64,000 bases of DNA, taken from the NCBI GenBank assembly GCA_037903475.1, contig JBAJFG010000462.1, forward strand, positions 1 through 64,000, in the 5' to 3' direction. The stretch is from Ancylostoma caninum. Lineage: Eukaryota > Nematoda > Chromadorea > Rhabditida > Ancylostomatidae. Below, piece by piece: positions 31,717-42,810 of this stretch. A model generated the notes under the pieces. The model searched no databases. It saw nothing but the letters and a program-made list of their open reading frames with translations, and had not been told where the DNA came from. The first letter of the stretch is position 1; each line of letters opens with the position of its first letter. The translations under genes and the position numbers were made by a program.

Positions 31717-34030
31717 TCATGGAACTATCCGCTTGCGCTTCGTCGCCTGTTCTTGTTTCCGCAAGTAAGAGCGCTGGAAAATAATACATGAACAACAACC
31801 TGCGGTAAATATGAGTACTGTTCTGCACTTCTCACCTTATGCAGTTTACGAATTGGCGTAAGGGCTTGCGGCTTGCCTACCAATGGGACATCTGGACGAC
31901 GTGCAAGTTCCACGTTGTTCTCATCGTTCTCTTTTTCGCATGGTTCGATCGCAAGACCTGCCAATATCTTGCGAGCTTCCTCCATCAAACTGTAGGCTCG
32001 CTCCATTTCTTCGGGAGTCTTATCGCTGGGCTTCTTCAACGCTTTAAAAGCGCATGCACGAGTGGCCGCATAACACTAGGAAATATTCATTATGTTGTAA
32101 TGCATATGGAACTGATTCATAATCTGCAACTATTTCCATTTTCTGTATCAGTTCTCTGCAATTGTCACGTAGATCTGTAGATCGACGTCTTGGAACTGAT
32201 TCGATGTCCGTCTCGTCGATCGGGATTTCCACTATCTCCTCTTCTTCGTCGCTGCAGTACTGTACCTCAACGTCGGTGAGTGTGGTTTGTGAAACCACTG
32301 CCTCCTCTTCCAAGTCTGTTGAACGTCGACCTACAAGTTTGGAGTAGCTGAAGTACTTCACACGAAGGAAATGCACCAAATACCTGTTGGCGCATACAAG
32401 AGGGCTGCATGGACGTGACTACAGCTGATGCCGCTTTTCACGTCCCATGTACAATTGCATGCAAATGCATATGGACAGGCCCTGCATTCTCCCCTCAGGC
32501 AATGGTTGTTCAACTAAAATTCGTTTGCTATTATGAAGGTAGTTTCATACAACACTTTCTTCTACAACTTCACCTTCGCATCGCAGGGGCAATAGTGCTC
32601 TTGGACGTAAAGACCTTATCACGGTCCTCCACTTTCCACTGTCCAGCACCAACAATAGCAATGCGTTGCTGCCTCCCCTTATACTTCTTCTCAGCCAATG
32701 CGTGCGCCTTGTGATGTTGTTGCAGTCTGTATCTGCCCTCTTCTATTCCTCTTTCCATCTGAATGCCACCGACTCATATAATATTAAACGTATGGAAATT
32801 AATAAGTGTTCTTCCCACCATAACCTCCTTTTCTTCATCTATCTCAACGATGAGACCAATAAGCAGCTGGATGAGGGCGTCTATTCTAACATTGGCCTTT
32901 CCTCCTAAGATATCGTGCTTCAAGGTTTTATGGAACCTTTCGCACAACATAGAAGTGCTGACACAAGAGTCTAATCGTCCGAAAGCTGCCCACTGGTCCA
33001 TCCTGCCCCTCCTATGGAATACAATTTGGAATTCCTCCAGAAACATTACATGGAGGAAGCTTCAGGCAGTCTTACCACGACTTCTCCATGTACGCCGCCA
33101 TTTCATCTTCGCCTTGTTCACTAAGAAATTTCAGGACGGAAGTATACTTCGTTTCAAACATTTCCCTATCACGAATTAGGCATGTCTCTCGCATTTTCTC
33201 CACGAACGGTTCCAGAAGATCGCTCTAAACTTGGATATAACTCCGAAAAATGTTAGTAGATAATAGTCACCTACGTACGTTCTTGAGGTCGGTCTTGGCG
33301 TTCCTCTTCATGGCTTACTGCACATGCCAGAGAAACAGCAGCTTTTTAGCCCATGTTAAAGGAAAAGCTCTTTTGAAACCATTCCAGAAACGGTTAGTAT
33401 CATCAGTCATGAAGAAGTCCGTGTGAAAGGACGGCAAAAACTTCTTCACATGCTCGAACATAATACCGACTTCGACCTCGGTCATCCTGGAGCGTCGTGT
33501 GTGTAAGAAATAAATCATTGGTTTAATTACATTACCCTGTGCACGGACCTGAAGGAGAGCAAATAAGCGGCTGGAAGTGCTCTGTCCCACTCATCGGCAA
33601 CGATTACAGTTGCCAGTCTTAGTGAATAGGACGTTAGGTTGAACGTGTCGTCCACGCATAACGCCCGCTTTCCGTATTTGCTCAACCACTTCCGTTATGT
33701 GGGGTTGATAATAACTAAAATAGGTGCACTATTAGCCAGGCCACGCCTCGCCGAGCATCTGAATAGTCAGCCTATCATCCTGGTACTTTGTAGTTGGCTC
33801 CTCTTTCGTTTGTGCTTGTAAGAATAAATGATTTGTACATAAAATGATGTGATGACGCGATAGGGAGGTCCCGGGGAGATGGCCAACCTTGTTCCTTCAT
33901 GCCATCCATCACGAAGGAAGGTAGCTCCTTTTTGAAAGATCCAAAACGTTGAAACCCCGCATACATCTCGAGATACTTCACGGTCCTTGCACACGCACTC
34001 ACCGATCCTTTTCATGTTCGCTTTCATATC
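31717..34030 (-). pseudogene. MULE transposase gene with introns and SWIM finger, nonsense-damaged
   Basis: Reading leftwards: KKELPSFVMDGMKEQGWPSP (about 33.9 kb); KYGKRALCVDDTFNLTSYSL with VIVADEWDRALPAAYLLSF (first DDE Asp); after a 62-base intron, FMTDDTNRFWNGFKRAFP and WHVQ (second Asp block); MDQWAAFGRLDSC and ERFHKTLKHDILGGKANVRI; the SWIM finger ACNCTWDVKSGISCSHVHA (CxCx9CxH, about 32405-32475); an acidic segment; and a basic end LRKQEQATKRKRIVP before TGA at 31717-31719. At least six short introns keep phase with GT/AG ends, for example AG|GTCCGT...CTCCAG|G near 33.5 kb and TG|GTAAGA...CCATAG|G near 33.05 kb. In-frame TAA codons after WHVQ (about 33314) and before RKWLSKYGK (about 33695) disable the model. 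It is a cut-and-paste transposase, or a recently dying domesticated copy. No flanking TIR was found. Confidence 0.85.
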
Positions 34031-34438
34031 CCTTTGTTCTGATGGCGCATAGATATGGCATGACGCACACCTATCTATCCTTTGAAATTTCGCTTGTGTT
34101 CTTTTCGCTAGTATTGCATGCGCACGGAATTAAATGTTGAATTAATGTTGGGAATTGACTTCATGTATTGTCGTTTCGCATGTAGTGGGAAGCACACCAC
34201 TCACTTAGACAGAGGTCTTTGAAAAAGGAAATACTTTTCAGTCTAGTCTAGTGTGTTTATCGTGTTTTTCAGCAGTCGACTCTAAAGACGGGTAAGTTTA
34301 AAAGTAATTTAGCCGTATTTCTGGTTTTCGACATGTAGCGAGAAGAATGCAACTCGCCTTGGACAGAACTCTGTTATGGGAATCCTTGTCCTCTCGCGAA
34401 TTCTGTTCTTTTTGATGATCGATCTACACGGGTAGCAG
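34031..34438. other. No feature recognised
   Basis: May hold the 5' end of the MULE gene. No transposon end or further transposase motif was recognised. Confidence 0.35.
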
Positions 34439-35526
34439 CTAGGGATGTGCGTAACAAAAAATTTTGATTTTCATAAATCGTAGATCGTAAACTTCCCAAA
34501 AACGCCGCAGATCGCAAATCGTAAATCGTAAATAGTAACTAAAGAAACTGGAAACCACTGGTAGGATCCGAAAAATCTTGATTGTTTGAAGCAAAATTAT
34601 CCTTAGAGCATTCAGAGTTATCGCTGCGAAACTGCTACTCATCCAGTTCCTTATCTTCTTCTAAGTGTGATGGTATTGTGAGGAGGGAACAACGTCGTTG
34701 TTTCTGAATCCAGTTCTGAGCTAAATATTATTCACTGAGGTTGAGAGAATTCTTTTTATCGTGATCAGTGCTTTTAAAACGAACACAATGGTTATAGATG
34801 GTTAGATAGATAATAGATGGTTCTGTTCCCAGAACAACCAAGCATTACAAAGGAGTCGAAAGACTGGTTCCAGAAAGGTCTAATAAGACGAAACGCTTAT
34901 GCGATTTATCAGGTACCCCTGCAAAGCATTAAGCATATGAACATTCGATGCCACTTCTAAAATCAGGTTGATTGTGATGCGAATACCAAAAAGGATCATT
35001 TATCAATTATGTAGTTCAGCTGGCATTACCAGTAGGTTCGTATGAGCTCCGTCACTAAGGGAGGAAAACCACGCACCGCAGAGTGCCACAGCTAATGCCG
35101 GAAATAATGTGAAATCTATTGACAAACGATGGGGACTCGGTAGGCAACCCGATCTTCCTGTAAGAACTTAACACTGTCCGGAAAAAGATCTGAAAGACGA
35201 CGCTCGAACTTCCCCTTGTGGCCTTCCATATCATCTCCAGGGTTCTAGCAAATCTTCTCAACAGAGAACTTGGAAGCTAGTCCGGGACGAGATCACGTTT
35301 ACAAATAATTTGACTTGCTGATAAAACTGAGAGAATCCGCTCTTAATATTGCTGCGGAATGCAGACGTAAACAAATGGAGCATATTTGAACACTGAACAT
35401 AAGAGATTAGGCAACATCCCTTGCTTGTAGTTATTTACGATTCTGTTACGAAATTTTCGCCACTTTTTCGTAAATCGTAAGAAAATCGCAAAAAAAATGG
35501 CCGTAAATCGTAATTACGCACACCCT
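34439..35526. mobile_element. hAT-type element, copy 1 of the TGTGCGTAA family
   Basis: Ends CTAGGGATGTGCGTAA and TTACGCACACCCTTG; subterminal motifs GTAAATCGTAA and TTACGATT repeat at both ends. Its own two flanks do not match each other (GGTAGCAG against GTGAGTAT). The right flank is instead the complement of the right flank of the copy at 37565, which points to rearrangement. Confidence 0.72.
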
Positions 35527-35773
35527 TGGTGAGTATCAGCGCAAAGCTAGTAAAACAGTTGTTTTCGGAGAAAGCTGGTAAAATGGTTGCTTTGCCTTCC
35601 TAGTAAAGTAAAATAGTTGCGAGCTAGTGGCAGCTATTTTTTCCACGCTGCTGATGACCTCTCACCAGTTTGCAAGTTGTTTTTACCAAAAGCTTGTAAA
35701 CTAGTTTATTTGAGCTTGTTTGCGAGTTGTTTTTGAGAAAAATCCTTGTTTCCAAGTTGATACAGGGGTTCTG
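35527..35773. mobile_element. Half A of a split palindromic-family element
   Basis: GTGAGTATCAGCGCAAAGCT through TTGATACAGGGGTTCTGAG follows the copy at about 21833-22081 closely (same GCAAAGCTAGTAAAA, TTTGCAAGTTGTTTTT blocks) and ends at the same GGTTCTGAG terminus. The other half is 3 kb away at 38546, in the opposite orientation. Confidence 0.8.
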
Positions 35774-35853
35774 AGAAAGTAAAAATACAAATTTTTGCAG
35801 ACGGCATAAAAATCACGCATGTTACAATATACACCAGTCTGGCCGTCCAACTA

Positions 35854-36016
35854 CAGTGTGTTTTTCCGGGAGTAAAATCGCGCGCGATCTGATCCATTCC
35901 AATAGATCAAATTCTCAGTAGAAAGACCACGTGAAAGCGGAGGTTCCAGCAATCCGCACGTAGCCTTTGTACTGGGTCAGCAATTGCACCGATTTTACTC
36001 CCGGAAAAACACCCTG
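35854..36016. mobile_element. TA-flanked MITE (163 bp) inside a hairpin repeat
   Basis: Ends CAGTGTGTTTTTCCGGGAGT and ACTCCCGGAAAAACACCCTG, flanked by TA (35852-35853, 36017-36018). It interrupts the CCAGTCTGGCCGTCC...ACTTCCAGAC unit whose uninterrupted form is at 12930-12990. Confidence 0.85.
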
Positions 36017-36149
36017 TACCGCTGAACTTCCAGACTTCTTCTAATGCTCGCTTCGCTCGAATTAACTCATCTTATAAGTACACTAATATAAATTGTTGTC
36101 CCACCAACTTTTCTAATAGGAAATACGCCAAAATTGTAGCACTACATTG

Positions 36150-36560
36150 CTTTGTGTTTCTGCCTTCCCTCTACGCTAGTGGACCCTCTTCACATAAGTA
36201 TAGTAATGGTCATCCTGATTCAGTGTTGTTCCTTTGCGGCCATATCACTTTATCATCACGCATCAGTAGAGCGAACTGATGCAAAGGCGGGAGCGTAGCG
36301 TTGTAAGCCTGGGATGGTTTCATTCATTAATGTATGAAACTGTTACCGGCCTCCAAATGTTTCATTCAGAGCATGAATGAAGCTGTTATCGGGCATCAGT
36401 GCTTACGCAACCGCTCTTGCATTAACTCGAGTTAGGGATGCGTGAAGACATGGTGATATGGCCGGAAAGAAAACGGCATTGAATCAGGATGACCACGAGT
36501 ATACCTCTCGTTCTGATTCAGCTGCAGCTTTCTGGTGATTAGAATGATCGAGAGACATAC
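36150..36560. repeat. Fold-back with nested short inverted repeats
   Basis: ATGGTCATCCTGATTCAGTG (about 36208) is mirrored by GAATCAGGATGACCA at about 36481, and GGCCATATCAC at 36239 by GTGATATGGCC at 36451. Inside, GCGTTGTAAGC and GCTTACGCAAC bracket paired GTTTCATTCA motifs. No coding capacity. Confidence 0.6.
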
Positions 36561-36733
36561 GACCGATTTACCGTGGAATGATGACAGAAAATGGTTGTCA
36601 GTTCTTGCATGGTATGGTAGATAAAGTGATAAGGGCCAGCTTGAGTATAAAAGAGGCGCTGGGGTATGGCTAAGTACAAATGAGAGAGAACTAACAGGGA
36701 AGGTGATGTGAAATGCACATTCTACAACTGTTA

Positions 36734-37091
36734 GAGTATCCCCAGACTTCGCCAGCAATCGTGGCGATCGCCACGACAGCCGGCTGTCGTCGCGATCGCC
36801 ACGACCGCCGGCGATCGCCACATGGATAAAGTGAATTAGGAGACCCCAGACGTAAGAGCGATGATAATAAATGGGGCGTGGCGATCGATAGGCATCGTTT
36901 CCACTATTGCTATCATTCACATCGCCAGTTCATTTTGAGCAGATCTTGGAGAGTACGGGCGATGAGCTCCGTTTGGCAGCGATCCATGGCGATGTAACGT
37001 GCAATCGATACGCATCATTTCCACGATCCTTATCTCTTACATCGCCTGTTCATTTCTATTCATTTTGAACTGGCGAAGTCTGGGGATACTC
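36734..37091. mobile_element. Harbinger-type MITE, copy 3 (358 bp)
   Basis: Same length as copy 1 and in opposite internal orientation; ends GAGTATCCCCAGACTTCGCC, flanked by TTA at 36731-36733 and 37092-37094. A 162-codon minus-strand frame that crosses it is a by-product. Confidence 0.85.
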
Positions 37092-37349
37092 TTACAGGGT
37101 GCCGTCGTTTAGCAATTAGCAACATGTTCTGATACTGCCCTTACTTGGAGAACACGTCGCGTACTGTTTCTTGTAATTGCGCACCTCCAACAACTTCAAG
37201 TTCCGCCGACGGATAGGCACCTATGACAACTGTGACTACGGCGCGCAATATCGGATAGAGGTGTGGCGGCGTCCAGAAGTGGGGACTCGCCGGTTGACGA
37301 ATCCAACGATGTGATGGGAGGATATTATGCGATATCGCCAACTCCTTGA

Positions 37350-37455
37350 CGATTTTGAACTGTTGGGCGCTGACGCATCCTTATCACAACAGTGGGCCCG
37401 CCTCCTCCATCGCTGGGCGCCGGCGCACCTTCATCGCAGCGGTCGACCCGCAATG
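37350..37455. repeat. Decayed relative of the 50-bp GC-rich array
   Basis: GGGCGCTGACGCATCCTTATCACAACAG-type and GGGCGCCGGCGCACC blocks match the 13.5-14.0 kb unit for about two copies. Bases 37095-37349 hold nothing recognisable. Confidence 0.6.
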
Positions 37456-37564
37456 AGTTTGCTAACAACCTCGAGGTATGATTGGAATAGGATAACCGCC
37501 CTACCATCCCTTCAAAAGAGGATGAACGAATTTCGTGACACACAGGCACACATACACACAGTAC

Positions 37565-38545
37565 TAGGGATGTGCGTAATTACGATTGTCGATTTACGAA
37601 TTGCGATTTACGGCCATTTTTGGCAATTTTTCTACAATTTACGATTCACGAAAAATGGTCTGAATTTTAACACTATCGTAAATAACGGCAAGAAACAAAT
37701 CTCGCCATAGCACTAGTGCTCAGAAGTGCAAATATGTATACGCATTATTTGTCTCTGTTTGCATTTTGCAGCAATATTAGGGTTGATTTCGCATAGCTTT
37801 GCTCATGCTATCCATTATTTGAATTCCGATGTCATCGAGACTTCTGTAGAGAAGATCTATGGAGAAAGCCGCATGCTTAACCCTTTTTCTAGCTAGTCTA
37901 ACCGTTCGCCGGTGGTACGAGCTGTCTAGCAAGCATCTGTCGTTCTTCAAAAAGCGTTGATTTACTTTTCTGATCTGAACTGCGGCACGATATCGCGCGC
38001 AAGAGGTTTTCCTCCTGATCGAGCTCTCATAAACCAATTGATAACGCTCTTAAACAAGGATGATAAAGCGCAAGAATTTTCTTCCTGCCTATACAGTGAC
38101 TCGCTGTCTCCCGATGTGTCAAGTCAGTGCTTCATCCTTGCAGACTTCTTTACCTATATACATGCCCCGTAGGTATGAATGGCTTAGTTGGCACGGAAAC
38201 AAATATAATAGGACCGTCGATCATGTAGCCTTCAGAAACACCAAGTTGAAAAGGGACTTCTTTTCTGCAGTGATAAATAACACTCTTACAGCTATATAGC
38301 CCGCCTAAGATACCGGCTGAAAAGTCTCTTCATCACAATGTCATCATTCTGATGTGAGGATAAGAAAACAAAGTTTTGTGAGGATAATTTCTGCAGCAGA
38401 TACATACCTCAGGTCGTTCTAGAATAATTTTGCTATGAAGCGAGCGGAAATTCTCTGGATCTTATCAATAGTACCCCCCGGAGCCTCAATTACGGTTTCC
38501 GATTTACGATTCACGAAATTTGAAATTTTTGTTACGGACATCCCT
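37565..38545. mobile_element. hAT-type element, copy 2 of the TGTGCGTAA family
   Basis: Ends CTAGGGATGTGCGTAATT and GTTACGGACATCCCTG with subterminal ATTTACGATT motifs. Left flank ACACAGTA does not match the right flank ATACTCAC. The right flank matches, inverted, the right flank of copy 1. The internal frames are not recognised. Confidence 0.72.
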
Positions 38546-38957
38546 GATACTCACCAGCTGTCACGCAGAAATGAAAGAATCCTTCGCATGAGGGGGCGTA
38601 TTTTAGCGGTGCCATACAATGAAGAGCGGCAGTCACATTACTTTTACTCACGCACGAGCTCGTGACTCTGTCGAGCCAGACAACTTGGAGACGCTTGTGA
38701 ATGCCAGCAATAAAACGTTCTTGTTCTAACGGGTTGATTTCGGAAAAGATCTATTTTATCGGGTTTTCATTTTGCAACTATTTGGCAAGGAATAGGTCTA
38801 AACAACTATTTTGACTATTTTACAAGCTTTTCATTTGCAACTATTTAGCAAAGAAGTGGCTAAAAATAGTATTTTACCAGCTTTCGAAAAACTAGTTTCT
38901 AATACGATCTGAAAGTAGTTCCTCAAAACCTGATTAAATAGTTGTTGCAGAGGACCT
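38546..38957. mobile_element. Half B of the split palindromic-family element
   Basis: ATACTCACCAGCTGTCACGC onward follows the intact copy from about 22353 (CAGAAATGAAAGAATCCTTC, CTTGGAGACG, TTCTAACGGGTTGATTTCGG, AAAAACTAGTTTC) and ends at TTGTTGCAGAGGACCTGAG, the outer terminus. Confidence 0.82.
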
Positions 38958-39066
38958 GAGTTTACATCCAAATGTGTTTTAAGTGTGATGGACGAGCTAT
39001 GGGAGTAAATAACAAAGAGAATAGGAGTCGCAACTCCTTTAGACAGAGTTAGCATAAAAGTATGAC

Positions 39067-39252
39067 TGCGGGTATATTCCTCGAGGAGTATAGCACCTAG
39101 CGTCGCCGTCGTGTGGCGACTTCATTTTTGATACATATCGACTGTGGGCGATCCAAGTTTGGCGACTGACCGTCACTACCCACCCACAATCAATACGTAT
39201 CAGGAATGAAGTCGCCATTCTTTGTATAACTTCTCGAGGAGTATACCCACAG
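39067..39252. mobile_element. Fold-back MITE (about 186 bp)
   Basis: GGGTATATTCCTCGAGGAGT at the left is mirrored by CTTCTCGAGGAGTATACCC at the right; inner arms GCGACTTCAT / ATGAAGTCGC pair as well. A half copy lies at 41928-42010. Confidence 0.7.
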
Positions 39253-39362
39253 CCTATTGTGGAGGTATTTGTTTATTTTCCTCTTTAGCTATATCATATC
39301 ACAAGTACTTATCATAATAATGGTAGCATTGTGACTGCATTTACTAAATGCTTTGGTCTTAG

Positions 39363-40004
39363 CAAGGTGGTGAGCTGGGAACCTCTCGGAGCTTCGAAAT
39401 TCAGAATATGACAGATGAGGAATTGAAGAGCGTGCCTTTTATACCTACAAATGATGAAACTCGGGACATGGCCACTTTTCCACCTTTCATGATCGAGGTG
39501 ACGAATTTAATGAAGATATTTGGAGGTTGAGAAAGGGGAGAGACCTGTGACTGTTAATACATTCAAATTGTTTCAGAATAAGGATCCAAATAGAGAATTA
39601 CAACTAGAATGTATAGAAGAAGATACTCAGTCCTCAAGCATGCCACTGACAGTAAAAGGTGGAGAATGGCTGGAGCTAATTGACGATAAAGCACAAATAA
39701 CTACTGATGAAGAACATACAAGACAAGAGAGAACAAGCGAAGATTCTGAGGAAAAAAGAGGTGGGATCTGCTCACTGCCAAAATCGTTTTGTAGAATTGG
39801 ACTTTCTTCACTGAAGGAGTTCACTCTGAAATCTGTACAGGCAAAACTCCTATCTTATTCACCGACAAAACACAAGAATCAGAAAGGGAACAAGATCTAG
39901 ATCAAGATCCGTGTCCTAGTCGCTTTGTAAGCGAAAACGAAAAATGCATAGGGAGAACTGAGAGGCTAGGACAAAAGAGTGATGGGGAGCGAACAGAGTG
40001 GGAG
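39363..40004 (+). CDS. Candidate exons of an unidentified acidic host protein
   Basis: Exon 39363-39497 (acceptor GGTCTTAG, donor GAG|GTGACG) reads SFEIQNMTDEELKSVPFIPT and MATFPPFMIE. A 79-bp intron with a TTTCAG acceptor leads, in phase, into NKDPNRELQLECIEEDTQSS and a long acidic, glutamate-rich segment. Around 39790-39900 the best frame changes by one base, and EREQDLDQDPCPSRFVSENE then runs to a donor GAG|GTGAGT at 40004. The composition and splice signals look genic, but the frame change means a missed intron, a sequencing indel or a pseudogene. I do not recognise the family. Confidence 0.4.
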
Positions 40005-40256
40005 GTGAGTTTTTCCTTTTTTTTATAACCCAATCGGTCAAGTCTGGTCTCCAATGCTGCCCTCCTGTTCGTTACTTAATCAGGGCAAGGTCATGCCAGG
40101 TTCTAACAATCTAAGGTGAACTGAGGAAGGCTGTGATTATGATAGTGAGGGCAAAGACCTCTGCTCTCTGGTTCACGTAGGCCTTACCACAAGAACAGCA
40201 GGAAAATGAACTAGTGATATCGAAATAAGTATGAGGGGGTGGAGGAGAGCGCTTCA

Positions 40257-40671
40257 AGGCAGTGTCTCACCTCATGGGCCACGTTCGATAATTTAAGTTT
40301 CACGGAAACGTCGAAAACCCCATAAGTTTCGGGTTTCTTTGGCCGAGAATTTCAAAATTCCAGTGGACGAGAGGATTCATTCCGCAGCAACAGCTTGCTG
40401 AGGGTGCGGCATGATTTTTCAAAACGGGAATGTTTACTTGATGATAACTACTGCTGAGACGTTCATTTTAATGGGCAAGCTTAACTTCTCAGCCTTGTTC
40501 TTTCGACCTTCCTAGCGAGGGAACTCGTCCGCTCCAATGTCACGTTTGATCTCCAAAGTAGGGGTTTTTAACCAAATTTTCAGATAACAAGCACATTATT
40601 GGAATCAGCGCGTCTAGTAGGACTTGATTTTGTTGATATCTCTATACCCATCATGAGGTGAAACACTGCCT
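40257..40671. mobile_element. TTAA-type MITE, family 2, copy 1
   Basis: Ends AGGCAGTGTCTCACCTCATG and CATGAGGTGAAACACTGCCT. Right flank TTAA (40672-40675); left flank TTCA (40253-40256), probably a mutated TTAA. Shares the first six bases AGGCAG with family 1 but is otherwise different. Confidence 0.78.
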
Positions 40672-40675
40672 TTAA

Positions 40676-40735
40676 AGGCAGTTTCTCACCTCATGAAGGG
40701 TAACGAGATATCAACGGAATCTGATCCTACACGAG
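40676..40735. mobile_element. Truncated family 2 end abutting copy 1
   Basis: AGGCAGTTTCTCACCTCATG ... GATATCAACGGAATC shares the TTAA at 40672-40675 with the preceding copy and is its mirror image for about 57 bp. Together they make a near-perfect 115-bp palindrome centred on TTAA. Confidence 0.72.
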
Positions 40736-40986
40736 GCCCAGGCCCTTACTTCTCCGACACCGGGCAGGATATGGCCACTGGTTTAAATGGCGCTGGCGTA
40801 CCAGTCAGGCCGATAACATAGTTGGAATACCGGGCAGGTCCCTGTCATGCGGGAACGACAATGTGGGATGATATTCAAGTGATAGTCATTAGAGAGCAGT
40901 GAGAACTCTGGGTTCACTTTACCTTACCTGATCTTGGAGAGCAGCATCATCTTTTACTGGAGTAACGTAAGTTTTCCTGATCTGCG
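40736..40986. other. Intergenic, no feature recognised
   Basis: Short spacer between family 2 copies without further repeats or exons. Confidence 0.35.
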
Positions 40987-40990
40987 TTAA

Positions 40991-41453
40991 AGGCAGTGTC
41001 TCACCTCATGTTGCGTATCGAGATGTCCACAGAGTCAGGTGCTGCTCGAAGCGTTGATTCCAATGATGTGCTTGATGTCAGAAAACACCCTCAAAAGCCC
41101 CTACTTTCAAGGCAAAATTAGACGCAGGAGCGGACGAGTTTCCTTGCTAGGAAGCTAGCAAAAGTGGAGCTGAGAAGCTGAAATTCCACATTAAAATGAA
41201 CTTCTCAGCAGTAGCTATAATCGAATGAACAAACATTACCGTGTTGAAAACATGCCGCACCCTCCGCAAGCTTCAGCTACAGAATGAATCCTCTCGTCCA
41301 GAGGATTTCCAAATTCTCGGCCAAAGAAATCTGTTACTTATGGGGATTTCGACGTTTCCGTGAAACTTGGAGTACATCTTTGTGCTCAGCGGTGCGCATA
41401 CTTTCGAGTGACATGGAAATCTCGAACGCGGCCCCTGAGGTGAGACACTGCCT
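40991..41453. mobile_element. TTAA-type MITE, family 2, copy 2 (463 bp)
   Basis: Ends AGGCAGTGTCTCACCTCATG and CTGAGGTGAGACACTGCCT, flanked by TTAA on both sides (40987-40990, 41454-41457). Inserted in inverse orientation relative to copy 1. Confidence 0.83.
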
Positions 41454-41550
41454 TTAAATGCGGTAACAACACGTGCTCTGCTTTTCAAGGAGCATGTTTT
41501 GTCTCACAGTCTAACGCGGTTGGAATGTCGTTTTTCGGACGTTTTCTCAG

Positions 41551-41632
41551 TACAGCGCTCTACCATCTAGATCACGTCTGGTTTGGGGCGGATGGAGCAA
41601 TATATCTGAGGACCCATTGGTTCCGTTGTAAG
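41551..41632 (+). CDS. Candidate exon, weak BAH-domain resemblance
   Basis: Bounded by a strong acceptor TTTTCTCAG and donor TGTAAG|GTTTCG. One frame reads ALYHLDHVWFGADGAIYLRT then HWFRCK. The VW...DGA..Y...W(F/Y)R pattern is reminiscent of BAH domains of the polybromo type. A single 27-codon exon is thin evidence. It could belong to the same gene as 39363-40004, but phases do not join directly. Confidence 0.25.
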
Positions 41633-42810
41633 GTTTCGTGATGCCCGAGACTTATGCTTGCTCAAAACTCCATACATATTTACATTCTTTAGAAAACCAC
41701 CTAAAGAATTGCGGGATCAATTTCACCTAACCACTTCTGCGACATGTCCTGAGAATTTGGTGGATGTCTCACGGTCTAATTTCTAGCAGATGGAGAATAT
41801 TCATGATCTTTCTCTACCTGTCCTTTTCTTTGCTAGCTGCTTCCTGGCCCGTCATGCAGAGTCTGCGGTTTGCATTGATCGTCACGTTACCTCTCTCCTC
41901 GTAGGCCTATACGGCAATATAGGCAGCGGGGATACTCGTTGAGGAGTATAGCATCGCCGAAGAATAACGACTTCACATCCGATACGTATTAATTGTGAGC
42001 GGACTCCCTTCACGAATGAAAAGTTTTGTGAGTGGTGCCTTTGAGAGAATGTGGAAACGCGTGAGAAATGGCACGGTCAATTGATGATAGGTGAATAATC
42101 CTCTACCACTATGTTCACTTACAGTACGCGCCGTCCATTGCGCTATTGGTCAAAGGACGCAGTAGCGCCTCCTCGACACTCGCAGGTAACATGATCTCAC
42201 TGGACCCCTCGCTTGAATCCTATCGCGCCACTCCTATCTCAATGCTAAGGAGCTGCATCATGAAAAATCCTTCGCAAATAGATGTGTATATCTGACGCGC
42301 AACTGAAGCATGCAGCCAGTATAAATTGCGCTCATCACAACACGTTCGAGAAGTAGGTTATTTTCGCTCCATCGCAGAGCATTGAGGTAGATCTTCCAAA
42401 GAAGACTACCCTTGTACTTTCTCATTCTCTGGGGTCACAACGCAATCAAGAAGGGTGTTTTGTTTAAAAAAGTCAGTCGTTGCTAGACGACAACTATGCG
42501 GTGTCTTTCTAAACAGAAGCACAGATCTGATTACGCATATCTACTTCCAGCGACCAAAGTATAGCATATATACAATTCTTTTAAAAGTAACGTCTGCTCT
42601 ATCTAGTTTTTTTTTAGCTAAAATCCCGGAAAACATCGCTGCGAGCAAGGCTGGGTAAGATTTTGTTGGATGATCTTCCAAACTACCTTTCATATAAGTC
42701 TTAGAAACAAGAGTGGATTCTACACGTCTTGCGAAGTGGAAGCAAAGGATAGTATTTTGATCTGAACTTTTACGATACGAACACCTACATATGTAGTCCG
42801 GGCTCGTAAA
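41633..42810. other. Mostly featureless; half MITE copy at 41928-42010
   Basis: GATACTCGTTGAGGAGTATA ... CGACTTCACATCCGATACG at 41928-42010 is half of the fold-back seen complete at 39067-39252. No other supported feature. Confidence 0.45.
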
